In this document: positions 42,841-54,150 of the stretch, piece after piece
Numbering within the stretch: the first letter of the stretch is position 1
Layout of the letters: every line of letters begins with the position of its first letter
From: Emydura subglobosa
Taxonomy: Eukaryota > Chordata > Testudines > Chelidae
Assembly (NCBI GenBank): GCA_007922225.1
Contig: ML679961.1
Span: 69,420,890 to 69,484,889 of the forward strand
Length of the DNA: 64,000 bases
Direction: 5' to 3'
The notes under the pieces: model-generated
What the model was told of the DNA's origin: nothing
What the model saw: the letters and a program-made list of their open reading frames with translations, nothing else
Database searches by the model: none
Program-made: the position numbers and the translations under genes

Positions 42841-43330
42841 ATGGCAGGCAATAAGTGGGAGATTCATAACACAGTCAAAAGTGAGATATTTACACAGTGG
42901 AGTACTCCACTGTGGGACCTCTTTGCATTTCAAATTAACAGAAAGCCCCTCCCTCCCAATTGTTCCAGAGGAGCCATAGGTCGTGACTCCCAGCACAATG
43001 CTGTCCTGCTGTCTTGGACAAATGGCCTCAGATATGCCTTTTCTCCCATTCCCCTATTTCCATAAGTCATGGGGCAGATATGTTGTGACAGAGCCAACAT
43101 TCTCCTAGCACCCTGCAGGGCCAAACTGTTCTGGTTCACGGAACTTCTAATGATGTCTGCCCACCTACCAATCAGGATCCACCCATTCCTAGATCTCCTT
43201 ACCCGGTGGGGGGGGGGGGGGGGAGAGTCAAGCATTCCAGTCCAGGTGCATGCCACCACACAGCCTGGTGTTCGGATTAGCATTGGAAATAGAACGCTCA
43301 TGCTTGGCCCCCATTCAGAAGATCCTTAAC
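42841..43330 (+). pseudogene. DIRS-5 region between RT/RNase H and recombinase
   Basis: A frame at 42841-43065 reads FTQWSTPLWDLFAFQINRK and NCSRGAIGRDSQHNAVLLSW, then TNGLRYAFSPIPLFP. DIRS-6 has SRWGTPSTNLLATYQIKKCP, GDALLLPWDKDLLYTFSPFP in the same place. Further on, VCPPTNQDPPIPRSPYP matches the conserved linker before the recombinase. The RNase H acidic motifs that should precede this are not found between 42780 and 42840, so most of RNase H seems deleted. A 16-base G run (43208-43223) interrupts the distal part. Confidence 0.6.
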
Positions 43331-43371
43331 CAAAGTAGAAAGGACTCAACTAGAACCTGCTATCTGGCCAA

Positions 43372-44330
43372 ATGGACATACTGTTCAGCCTGAGCACAAC
43401 TCAACAACATTATACAGACATTCTGAGCATCCTGATTGTCTTAGACTATTTCCTGTCCTTGAAGACTTCAGATCTCAATTTTAGTTTGCTGCGAGTACAG
43501 CTAGCAGTGATAAGTGCCTTCCTCCCTCCGGTGGAAGGATGCTCCATCTTTACTCACCCTTCTACAATACAGTTTGTGAAAGGTCTGATGAGGACTTTCC
43601 CACCAGTGCTTAAACCTACACCTCAATGGACCCTTAACCTCATCCTTTAACACTCACAGGTCTGCCTTTCAAACTCATGACGACATGTGCCATGACCCAC
43701 CTGTCCATGAAGGTGGCGTTCTTTCTGGCTGTCACTTCAGCCAGGAAGGTCAATGAGCTCTGAACCATCATAATGAATCCTCTTTATGCAGTATTTCATA
43801 AGGAAAAAGGTTTTTCTGTGACTACACCCCCAAACTTCTTCCCAAGATTGTGGTCTTGAGTTCCATATCAATCAAATAATACATACTGTATTTTTTCCAA
43901 AACCCTATGCTTCCTCTGAAGACAAGAGACTTCACTCCCTCAATATTTCATGTGCCTTGGTGTTTTATCTGCAAAGAACATAGCCCGTTAGGAAATCACC
44001 AAGAGTCTTTATTGCCATGGCAGAGAAATTGCGTGGGCAAGTTGTAACCTCCCATAGGATTTCTAAGTGGGTTTTGGGATGCATCTTAGAGTGCTACAAG
44101 AGAGCAAACATCCCTCCCTCTGAGGGTGTCACAGCTCACTCCACATGAGCATAAACCGCTTCCATGACATCCTTATGCGACTTCCCGCTGCAAGACATCT
44201 GCACTTGGAGTTCTTCCCACACGTTCGTGACACACTACACTTTAGTTCATACTTTAGCTGCAGATGCAGCAGTGGGATCAGCAATATTGCAAGCATCTTT
44301 ACTACTGGTTTCCTCACACTGGTTTCCAAT
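43372..44330 (+). pseudogene. DIRS-5 tyrosine recombinase (broken)
   Basis: The N-terminal part is open at 43372-43650 (IVLDYFLSLKTSDLNFSLL, VQLAVISAFLPPVEG). The middle includes FIAMAEKLRGQVV and ISKWVLGCILECYKRANI. The catalytic HxxR box reads AHST then a stop: His is kept (CAC 44137-44139), and the Arg codon appears as TGA (44146-44148), the product expected of CGA deamination. LQDICTWSSSHTFVTHYTL follows, with the presumed nucleophile Tyr at 44236-44238. Two residues normally between DIC and TW are missing. Inactive. Confidence 0.72.
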
Positions 44331-44359
44331 CAGCCACCTGTGGAATACACATAGGGACC

Positions 44360-44454
44360 ATCACTCGAAGAAGTAGCGGAGGTTACTTATTGTAATTAGC
44401 GGTTCTTTGAGATATGTGGTCCGTATCTGTATTCCACTACCAGCCTTCCCTCCC
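44360..44454 (+). repeat. DIRS-5 internal complementary region
   Basis: CACTCGAAGAAGTAGC, GGAGGTTACTTATTG, and GCGGTTCTTTGAGATATGTG lie directly after the recombinase. The GGTTCTTTGAG block is the reverse complement of the outer right end (CTCAAAGAACC at 44659-44669), and GTTACTTA matches the terminal GTAAGTAAC. This is the circle-junction-like block expected of DIRS elements. Confidence 0.62.
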
Positions 44455-44695
44455 CTCTGCCTTAGTTCCTGTTGGGTTTGCGGTAAGAGGAGGAACTGGG
44501 AAGGTGTCAATCCATACTTCCTCTTATACCCTGGGGCAGGAGCATGAGGGGAGCTATTGTACATGTGTGGGTCAATGGACACTGATTTGAAGAATTTCCA
44601 GACTCAGACGCATGGTATACATGCATACCCACAGATGCAAAGATAGGGACCACACACCTCAAAGAACCTCCACTTACAGTAAGTAAGTAAGTAAC
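44455..44695 (+). repeat. DIRS-5 right inverted terminal repeat
   Basis: It is the inverted partner of 37665-37860 and ends with CTCAAAGAACC, TCCACTTACAGTAAG and GTAAGTAAC. The final GTAAC is shared with the right ends of DIRS-1 (10839-10843) and DIRS-6 (63869-63873), which helps define the element terminus. A CR1 begins at the same point. Confidence 0.7.
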
Positions 44696-45547
44696 ATCTT
44701 TATTAATGATCTGGAGGATGGGGTAGATTGCACCCTCAGCAAGTTTGCGGATGACACTAAGCTAGGGGGAGTGGTAGATACCCTGGAAGGTAGGGATAGG
44801 ATACAGAGTGACCTAAACAAACTGGAGGATTGAGCCAAAAGAAATCTAATGAGGTTCAACAAAGATAAGTGCAGAGTCCTCCACTTAGGAAGGAAGAATC
44901 CCATGCACAGCTATAGACTGGGGACCGATGAGCTGGGCAGCAGCTCTGCAGAAAAGGACCTGGGGGTAACAGTGGATAAAAAGCTGGATATGAGTCAGCA
45001 GTGTGCCCTGGTTGTCAAGAAGGCTAATAGCATATTGGGCTGCATTAGGAGGAGCATTGCCTGCAGGTCATGGGAAGTGATTATTCCCCTCTATTCGGCA
45101 TTGGTGAGGCCGCATTTAGAATATTGTGTCCAGTTTTGGGCCCCCCACTACAAAAAGGATGTAGACAAGTTGGAGAGAGTCCAGCGGAGGGCAACAAAAA
45201 TGATTAGGGGGCTGGAGCACAGGACTTATGAGGAGAGGCTGAGGGAACTGGGCTTGTTTAGTCTGCAAAAGAGAAGAATGAGGGGGGATTTGATAGCGGC
45301 CTTTAATTACCTGAAAGGGGGTTTCAGGGAGGATGGGGCTAGGCTGTTCTCGGTGGTGGCAGATGACAGAACAAGAAGCAATGGTCTCAAGTTGCAGTGG
45401 GGGAGGTCTAGTTTGGAGATTAGGAAAAAGTTTTTTACTAGGCGGGTGGTGAAGCACTGGAATGGGTTACCTAGGGAGGTGGTGGAATTTCCATCCTTAG
45501 AGGTTTTTAAGCTGAGGCTTGACAAAGCCCTGGTTGGGATGATATAG
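44692..45547 (+). pseudogene. CR1 ORF2 C-terminal half with one stop
   Basis: RT motif C (FADD) through the C-terminal region, including [55 protein letters not shown] and [19 protein letters not shown]. Except for the stop at 44831-44833 the frame is uninterrupted. It supplies the reference reading (GTGGATAAAAAG) that shows the extra T in the copy at 18965. Missing N-terminal endonuclease and motifs A and B mean it cannot be active. Confidence 0.85.
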
Positions 45548-45629
45548 TTGAGGTTAGTCCTGCTTTGAGCAGGGGGTTGGACTAGATGACCTCCTGAGCT
45601 CCCTTCCAACTCTAATATTCTATGATTCT
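44692..45629 (+). mobile_element. CR1 LINE 3' end, abutting the DIRS-5 terminus
   Basis: The first recognisable codons are [21 protein letters not shown]2 keeps FADDTKLGG (catalytic pair intact, about 44744-44770) but has TGA instead of TGG at 44831-44833 (EDWAKRN in the 18.8-kb copy). The frame is then open from 44849 to 45547, ending [14 protein letters not shown]. The tail GCAGGGGGTTGGACTAGATG and ATTCTATGATTCTA follow. An 11-base direct repeat, AACCTCCACTT, lies at 44665-44675 and again right after the tail at 45630-45640. This copy and the 18.2-kb copy are very similar and belong to one subfamily. Confidence 0.88.
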
Positions 45630-45640
45630 AACCTCCACTT

Positions 45641-48149
45641 TTTGTTAAAAATAGTCAGTTTAATTTTATTACCATTCAAAATACAGGGGGGGAAATGCTG
45701 GACAGAGGAAAGAGGAAAAAAATTTCTTGGAGAAGTTTCTTCTCATGGTTTCCTAAAAAGCAGCATAAATAACAGAAGGTAAAATAAATTAAATCAAAAT
45801 TACTTGACACTGTCCTTGGAATTTCACAAATATTAGTACCAGAGTATTTATATCTAACTTGGTTATTAATAGCAAAAATTAGCAGTGTATGGTCTTTTAA
45901 AATCTGCATGGATTATTAGAGTCAGCAATATTTAAGAATAAAGATTAATAAAAGCACTAAAATGAAAGGGATCTATGAAAACTGACCTAGATATTTATAC
46001 ACGTCAATCTAAAACTAAAGAAAAAAGATTGCCTAAACTGTATATAAATTTCAGAAAGTGTGTGTTTGGGGCTCATTAATTATTGAAAGCGGAATGCAGT
46101 TCATACTATCCTAAGGTTTGATCCTGATCTAGTAAAATACATAAGAGTTTTTCTATTCACTTGAATGGGAGCAGGATCCAAGCCCTTATAGAATAATCTT
46201 ATGTTCTTAGTACTTGGTAAATTTTATAACAGGGAATATCAGGAATGATTAGAACAATTAGACTATGAGTCTCCCCTTATAATGAAATCAGTAAGCTTTC
46301 CTATATTGTTCAGATCTGCTTTTTGTTAGCTAGCAGTAGCAGTGGGCAAGAATGGAACGCAGAAGCATGTCCTACCTTTATGTATACTGAGTGTCACTTA
46401 TTCTTGGTGAAATCTCTTGAAGGGGTCCTGGCTTTCTTCTGGCTGGTCCCCTTCAATCTGGCTTTTTTACATCTCTGCTATACCAGGCCTTTCTGCCTCC
46501 CTTTCTCACTCTATTCTCTCTCCACTGTAGAGGAACTTGTTTTCTTTATTGGTTACAGCTGTGGGTGCATGCCTCAATGATTGGCAGTTCTGGCAGCTGT
46601 GTGGAGATGTGGTTTGCCTGTGAAGACTGCAGGGAAGACTCTCCCCTCCCTTCTGCCTATGTTTAGTATAGGGTTTGTAAACCCTATTACACTGGGCAAG
46701 ACTGTTTTAAACCATAGAATTCTAAACAATGAAGAGTAATTGTATACCAGATTGGTAGGATGCTATCAAACAATGGAAAGTTAACACATTTGTTTGTTAA
46801 ACTCACAGCATTTACAGTCAGTGTTCAGTCCAAAGGCGTTTATGAATCTTAATGGATTATTGTATTCATATACCCATTATGTTTATGTTTGAATTTATGT
46901 TTTATAGTCCAGATTTAAGAGAACTGGGCACTTGACAGTTGGGTTTTAAAATATAAAAACAAAGGCAAGATAGTTAGCTATGTAGTGCAATTATCTAATT
47001 AGTATACGTATGCAGAGCATTTGTTTATGGAAGTAGACACAATATTAAACTGTTTTGTGGCCTCAGCAGGTGGAAGTTCAGAGCAGAAATGGAAACTATC
47101 AGGATTTTAGTAGATTGGCATTTTAAAAGGGCACTGTCAGGTTAAAAATTATGGGCCAAATCCTGCATTTGGGCAGGTACCCACTGAAATCAATGAGTAT
47201 TTTGTCCAGCTGAAAAATGAGTAAAAATTGAGTGAGGACTACAGAAATTGAGCCCACGGATTTAAAAATTCCTTGAAGGTATTGTTAACAACAGCCCATA
47301 GCATATTAAAACCAAAGGATTAAAAAAATTAAATGCACTTTTCACTGCTATGTATTTTGCTTACTTTTTGCAATATGTTCAAGTTTAGCTTTAGCTTCTC
47401 CTCAGTTTTATTAATTATCATATAATGTGTGGATTGCAAATATTGTTAGGAAAAATTGATATACAAACAAACTTGTTTTAATGGGTTGGTTTTTTTTAAA
47501 TCATGGAAAGATTTGTTAATCTTTTTTAAAACATTGCTTTACATAAACTATATTATGGGCTTTGCTATACCTTACTATGACCCTTTTAATATTTGAAGAA
47601 AGACACCAGAGTAAAAAGCACCTGTAACTCATTTTCAAAACTAGGACTCATTGATTTTAAATGAGGCTTAGGCTTTTAAATCCCAAGTCACTTTTGAAAA
47701 TGAGACTTAGACTACAAAGTCACTTCAGCCTTTTTGAAAATTTTACCTTAAATCTATTATAGTATTCAAATTAATTTGTAAATGTTGATTCCTAACAGTA
47801 GCATGGAGAAGATATGTAAAATACAGGCAGTTTCTGGAGTTCTTGCAGAACAAAATATAAGATAGAATGTGGTTTTCAATATTCATATTGTAGCCAGAAA
47901 TGCAAAGTTACTTCTAAACACTGTGAAACATTAAATAAATATCAAGAAGGATTAATCAGTGGAAAAAAATGTGTCAGGACATAAAATGCGGAAATTGCCT
48001 TAGATCTAATGTTATGGCTATAGGAGGAAGAAGGGCATTTTAGGTCCTTAGTTAGCACTGTGATTTCGCCCTAGTATTGCAGTGGGCCATAATTAATCTA
48101 GATGTGTTCATAAACTTCATTTTTATTCTAATTCTTTTTTTATCATAAA
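45641..48149. other. No gene recognised
   Basis: AT-rich DNA. A dispersed ancient motif pair (GATCCTGATCTAGTAAAATA at about 46121 with CACTTGAATGGGAGCAGGAT at 46159; AATCCTGCATTTGGGCAGGT at about 47159) is the only structure I can point to. No coding feature is supported. Confidence 0.45.
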
Positions 48150-49400
48150 ATCTCCAGATCAGTTATTTGGTGTGACATCTATGCTGTCACACCTATGACA
48201 TCTCCTCTTAGATGTCAAGTTGTCAGTTTAAATTTAACATGGCCAAACCGAACTCTTTGAGTGAAACCCTGTCCCCACTGAAGTCTATGTAAGTTTTTAC
48301 ATTGACTTCAGTGAGGCAGGATTTTGCCTCTTCTCCTCTGTCCCAATTCCTCTTCACTTATCTCTTTTTCTATCACTGCCAACATCTCTGTCATTCAGGC
48401 CCAAAATCTGGAGGTTATTTTTAACTACTTCCTCTTCTACTCATCCAGGCCATATCTAAATCCTGCCACTCCTTCCACCACAGCATCTCCAAATCATGTC
48501 CCTTTTGTTGTATTTCCACAGCTAAGACTGTCATTCATGCCCTCATTATATACTGTCTTAACTACTGCAGCATCCTCCTCCAGGACACACGTGCATTGTT
48601 GTCCTCTAGTCCATACAAAATGCAGCTGCTAAAGTAAACTTTCTTTACTGTTGATTTAACTCCATCACTCCTCCCTTGGTATTCCACTATTGGCTTTCTA
48701 TCATTGTATCAGATTTAGTTTCTTGTCACTACCTTTACAGTTCTGTATAGTTCTACCCATTCCTACTTACCTTCTTCTGTCAAGTTTTGTCTTGCTTTGC
48801 ATTGCTCCCCACCTCTTCCACTTCTCTAAGGTTCCCAGCCTCATTCTTCTTTTCAGTTTCTTGCATTGTTGCCGCCAGACATTCTTCCATTCTACCCCTT
48901 GTGCATAGTAAGACCTCCCTGAGCTCACCCACAAGGCCCCTACCTTGTCTACATTTAAGCTTCTCTTAGGGTATGTCTACACAGCAAAGAAAAAGCCATG
49001 GCTGGCTGCACCAGCCAACTCGGGCTTGTGTGGCTTGGACTGCGAGGCTGTTTCACTGCAGTGTAGACTTCCGGGTTCTGGCTGGATCCTGGGTTCTAGG
49101 ACCATGTAGGGGAGGAAGGTCCGTATTGGCTGGCATGGGTCAGCTGTCAGTTTTTCTTTGCTGTGTAGACATACCCCGAAATACCCACTTCTGCCATACT
49201 GCCTGTAATTAATCTAGTTGACTTGTATTAAAAAAACAAACCAAAAACAGCCATATTTATTTTCCTTCTTCTGCTTTCTACCTATTTGTTTGTCCACATA
49301 TACTATGCATTGCTCAGCACAGGAACCATCCCTCTTTGAATGTCTGGAGAGTTCCTAGTATGTTGTGGGTGCTGTCACAAACAAATAATAACTATGCTGT
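48150..49400 (+). mobile_element. L2/L3-like LINE 3' end, split by a MITE
   Basis: The plus strand shows CAAGTTGTCAGTTTAAATTTAACATGG (CQVVSLNLTWP-like) near 48215, then a tail of the RT region with TVIHALIIYCLNYCSILLQD in one phase (about 48525-48585) corresponding to the conserved L2-type SRLDYCNSLL. After the MITE at 48969-49176 the element resumes with CACTTCTGCCATACTGCC. It ends with AGGAACCATCCCTCTTTGAA, GTTCCTAGTATGTTGTGGGT and a terminal ACAAACAAATAATAACT, a 3' end type shared by L2/L3-like LINEs in sauropsids. It is heavily mutated. Clade is inferred from motif order only. Confidence 0.6.
48969..49176. mobile_element. MITE with perfect 26-bp inverted repeats
   Basis: The left 26 bases (48969-48994, starting GGGTATGTCTACACAGCAAA) are an exact inverted copy of the right 26 (49151-49176, ending TAGACATACCC). 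The body is 208 bp and GC-rich, without coding capacity. It interrupts an older LINE. The end sequence is related to the MITE at 24543-24778 and to known sauropsid hAT-type MITEs, but no 8-bp target duplication can be seen, so the superfamily is uncertain. Confidence 0.78.
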
Positions 49401-52299
49401 AAAAATGGCTCTTTTTCAGGTTCATAAATTGTTTAAACATGTCTGACAGTATAGCCAACATTATATTTATGAAAGGTTACTAGTAGATTTAAAGCAAAAT
49501 GTGCTGTCACTCAGTAAATGAGTGGACAGTAATGAAAATACCTTACAAGTTGATAGTGACAAAACACTTGAGAAGTAAGAAAAAAGCCCAACTCTCATTT
49601 GTTTGCCTGTCTGTCTCACTTACATTGCTCTGGTTACTGTTCCATTTAGATAACAATCCACAAACTTTAAACTTCAGCATGGTCTTAGTGAGGCTGTGTT
49701 CTTTGTCCATCCTCAAGAGAGGCGTTAGGTCTTGGATTTTCATTTATGTTTGTTTTAATTTGTATAACCGTTCCTCCCCTTATTCCAGCTCACTGGCCAG
49801 AGTGTCTTTACTTCTACTGAGGAATAGCTAGAAAAAACAAATGAGTCTTGCCTCCTTTAGAGCACAATGCAACACGTAAGTTCATACTGATCTGTGAGAG
49901 TTCTACAGCTGGGTTATTTCATTGAGAACACCTTGTCTCCCACTCCCGTGAGTTTTATTCTGGGAATCAGTAGCTGCATTATTATGCCTGTTGATTTCAA
50001 TATTCAGTGGGCAGTCTGGAGTGAAAGAGGCAGTTCCTTATGTAGTTGATCCCACTGAAAGCTCTCTGAGGCTGGTTAATATTGAGTGTGTACATTAAAA
50101 TGAAATATCGTGCCTGTACTGAAAACTGTCACTAACCAACTAAACTTGAAAGTTATACATCTGAGGAGAATAAAATGAAATTCAGGTGTATTCCAAATCA
50201 GAGGGAACATCAGAGGATTGTAACCATTGTTCCTGTTTCCCCTTAAGCCCTTTAGAAGATTTGCAACCCATGCTTACAGAGTCCTTGAACTCCCAGCATT
50301 TGCCTATTATTTGTAATAACCCTGTTGAATGATATAGTAATGTCCTAACATAACATGTTTATGCTTTTAGGGTGAAATTAAACTAATGCTTACCTGGCAG
50401 TGAGGATAACTTTTCCATAGCCAAGAAAAACACATAACAATCACAGGGAGTAAAATTTCCAAATAGGCCAAGTAGCAAGGCTTAATGTGCTGTGAACAAG
50501 AAAATAAAATATAGACCACGTTTATTTATTAAGTATTTTCATAGTATGAATTATATGCTGAAACTGAGATAAAAACAAGACAAGAATCATTCATTAAAAT
50601 GGATGTCCTGGAATACTAGTTTTAGTAGGGCAGTTTAGATATTTCTATACATAAAGCAGGAAACAAATCGTGTTTAATCAGAGCTTTGCATTTCAGTACT
50701 TTAGTAATGAAATATGAACTGGAAAACTCTTTAGCACTTGGCTTTATTACAGTGGTGTTTGAAAAAATCCTAAACATCACATTTAGCTGATTGGTTTTCA
50801 GCCTTTATATGTTAAAGGCATAAAAAGCTTGCATAGTATCTTGTGATTTTTTTTCCTGCACATTTCAGTGTTCAGGTGTTTATAGTGATTTTCCTTGTGT
50901 CTGGAAAGAACACGTTGCTCAGTTACCTTTTTAAAGGCAGTGTCTTGGTTGGCTGTGACTTAGTGCTGAATTATAATTCTGTGGATTTAATTTACAACAG
51001 AAACTGCAAGTGTACAGACCTGTTAATCTGTACATATATAAATAAACCAAACAGTGGCAGATTAGTATGGAGTTTTGTTTGCTATGAATAATCTTAAAAA
51101 CAAATGTAATTGTGCTTGTGCATGTCATATCTATTACAGGACATAGAGAAAATATGCAGAAATCACTATATCATGTTAGATATCTAATAGAAATGGAGAG
51201 AGAAAGCAGAATGATGGGAGACAGCTGCTGCTGTTGCTGCCTGGATTGGCAGCCTATTTATAATCATGCAGACTGGTAACTAGAGTGTGGTGTGGTGCTG
51301 TAACACATCAGATAGGAATGATGATTGTATATATACTCCCAGCATTTTAATATTTAAGAAAAGGACACACATTTCTCTTCTGCTAAATAAATTAAATAAA
51401 CTGACAAAAGCAAATTCCCAAAGTTCTGAATAGTTAACTGTTTTGAATTATGTGTGTTGTTTTTTCCTTTAGGAAAAAGTCATTTAAGGGTACTTTATGG
51501 AAGACCTTACATGAGCCAAGCATAGAAAATATTGGGCCTTCATTGCATTGTCTATGATGCTGCCTGAAATGACCAAGTCACATATGAATGGATGTGAAAC
51601 ATTTACGTACTTTTGGCTATATGTGAAAGTCACACAATAATAATTGCCAATGCCCTTTTAAAAAAGTTTGATTTAAATATACAGGAGTACTGCTTAGTAT
51701 TTCAAATTTTTAAGGTGAAAGTAATTCTATTCCCACCTCACACATGGAATTATAAAGGAAGGCAGTCACTCTGCTTGGGGACAGTTTGTTGGATAGACTT
51801 TTTTCAAGATAAACAGGCCATAGGAAGTAAGTGAAATATTTAATGTCTCAAATTCTGGAGGAGGAGCTTTATCAAATAAATTGATTTCTTTAAAATGTGA
51901 GGACTTATCTGCAAAAAAAATGGCATTTATGTAGTGCCTTTCCTTCAGCTGTCCTAAAACACTTGGCATACATTGCATATTATACACTGTATGTTTGTAC
52001 AAAAGGATCATTTCAACCATCATTGATGTGTAGCCGTTAAATAGCACATAGCAACACTTGATTTTTTTCTGTCCTGAATTGCTGTGTAAAATATCTTGTC
52101 CAGGTGAAACTACAGGGCCATTTTACTTAGGTAAAATGTAATTTACTGGTGTTGGAATCTGGTTAGTTAACCTCTCTAATTTTCCAAAAAGTTCCATGGG
52201 ATTTAATGACTACAATGGCTTATGCCCTGAACAGCATGAGGTTTCCTATCTCTTTGTGACAAAACTGACCCTACCTAAAGTAAGTGTGGATGTTCTCAT
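49401..52299. other. No gene recognised
   Basis: AT-rich DNA with no coding motif, RNA gene or definable repeat. A GCTGCTGCTGTTGCTGCC tract lies at about 51224-51241. Confidence 0.5.
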
Positions 52300-54150
52300 T
52301 ATCCATATAAATCTTTCTAATCCTTTTGTTGAATCCTACTAAGTTTTTTGCCTCAGTGATATCTTATGGCAATGAGTTCCACACGTTTTAAAACAATTTT
52401 TTTTCCAATTTGTAATGTGTTGCTTTCAGTTGAATTGAATGTTACCTATTTCTTGATTTTTAAGAAGAGATAAATAGGAGCACGTTACTTACACTCTCTA
52501 TACCTCATTATTTTACATACCCTGTCATGTCCTGTCTTCTATAAAATAGATGGCCTCAGTTTTTTCAGTCTTTCTTCATATGAAAGTCTTTCTGGGCCTT
52601 TTGTAATAGTTTTTACTGACTTCTGGTCCTCTTCTGTTTCTGGTGTATTTTTTGTTTTGGTTTGGTATGGTTGTTTGAAATAGAGAGACCAGAACTGAAA
52701 ACAGTTTTCCAGGGTATACCATTGATTTATATAATTGTATGGTATTATAATATATTTGGTATTGTTTTCTATCCTATTCCTTATATACCTTAAACATTTG
52801 TTTGTTTTTGGTCACCTTTTCAAACTGATTGGAAATTGAGCTGTCTACATAGAGAACCAGTTTTTTCTTTTTTTGACTATTGTTAATTTGGAACTCCTCA
52901 ATGTGTGTATATATATATTTACAGTTCAAACTATTTATTTCTCCCTACATTACTTTGCATTTGTCAACAGTGAATTTCATCTTCTCTTGTGATATTCATT
53001 TACCTAGCTTTGTTTGATCTCTTTGAAGGCTCTTAGTCTTTCTAATCTTGATTAATTTAAATAAATTGTGTCATCTACACATTTTACTGCCTCACTTTTC
53101 ACTCCATTTTCCAGATTATTAATAAATATATTAAACGGCACTAGTCCTAGAATGGAACCTTGGATTAGCCTTGTATTAATATTTTGCTGTGCTGAACATT
53201 GACCATTTATTCCTATGTTTCTTTTCTGTCACAGAACCAGTTTCTAATCCATGACAATGCTTTACCTCTCACTTTATGATTACTTAATTTCCTTGGTAAT
53301 CTCTTATGAGGGACTTTGTCAAAGGCTCTCTGAAGTCCAAACAAGTTATATCGACTCGTATATCTTTTACCCATTACTTTGCTGACTTCTTAAAGAATTC
53401 TAGTAGATTAGAAAGGCATAGATTCTGTTTACAGAAACAAAGATATGTCCCTATGTCATCATAGTCATCTATAGGTACTTGATAGTTCTATTTTTATTTA
53501 TTTATTTTTATTATTTATTTCTAGGAGGCTTTTCTGTGGTAATCATTCAGTAATCATGGTATTGAAGTAAGGCTCACTCATCTGTAATTCCTAAAATCGT
53601 CCCTTACATCTTTTTAAAGATAGGTATAATATTTGCTGTTCTCCAATCTCCAGGTATTGTATAGAGTACATATTTTTGTTAGTAGCTCAACCACTTCATT
53701 CTTATTCATATTAGATATCTCCCATTCACTTCTGATGACTTGTTGATCCATAATTTTATCAATTTGTTCCAATTGCTCCTCTTGTGGTACCTCAATAATC
53801 ATGTTTATTATCATATCTGAGAAGAGTAGTTGTGGCGTAGGAATGTTTTCTGTGGTGAAGACTGATACAAAGAAATCATTTTATCCTTCTTAATTATTAC
53901 CTTTACTCCCTCCTGGGGTAACAGATTTAGTGATTTTTGTAGGCTTTTTGTTTGTGAAATATTTAAAGAACACCTTGTTACTTGTTAATATGACTCTGGT
54001 TATTTGCTCCTCAGGTCTCCTAATTTCAATTTTTCATTTTACTGACCAATGACAAATGACACTTCCTGTTACTGGCTTCACTAAGGTTGAATTTCTTTTC
54101 TGAAGGATACCTGTTTGCCTTTGATACCTTCTTGAATCTTGCCATTTAGT
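52300..54150 (-). mobile_element. Ancient CR1-type LINE, ORF2 RT region
   Basis: Read on the minus strand, blocks of CR1 ORF2 occur in correct order over 1.8 kb. From 5' to 3' they include the linker with a WK-x-x-VxF-type segment (about 53920-54010), EVPQEEQLEQIDKI (about 53770-53800), the IPxFKK-like region (TCTTTTTAAAGATAGGTATA, 53608), QRAFDKVP (motif A, complement of 53311-53340), and the block around 53100-53160 (complement of TTAATAAATATATTAAACGG and CACTAGTCCTAGAATGGAAC) that precedes the FADD-type box near 53055-53075 (ATTGTGTCATCTACACATTTTAC). Further 3' blocks reach about 52320. Indels are common, so this is an old insertion from a subfamily different from the younger copies. Confidence 0.72.

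Larger units (their letters stand above)
37665..44695 (+). mobile_element. DIRS-5: DIRS retrotransposon carrying two secondary insertions
   Basis: Left and right ends are inverted copies. The left has TCTCTGTGTATTTC, GTGGGTACGCA, AAATTCTTCAAAGCAATGTC, CATTGGCTCACACATGCACA, GCTCCCCTCGTGC. The reverse-complemented right end has GTCCCTATCTTTGC, GTGGGTATGCA, AAATTCTTCAAATCAGTGTC, CATTGACCCACACATGTACA, GCTCCCCTCATGC. The right end finishes GTAAGTAAGTAAC at 44695. Between them lie gag, RT, a connecting region and tyrosine recombinase, all decayed. A minus-strand CR1 fragment (39222-40202) and a solo LTR (40787-41509) both lie inside gag, so both came later. The RNase H core seems deleted. Confidence 0.82.

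Noticed and set aside
43208..43223. G16 run as a G-quadruplex regulatory element
   Set aside because: It is a single homopolymer inside decayed transposon sequence and may be an assembly or slippage artefact; no loops or second tract are present.
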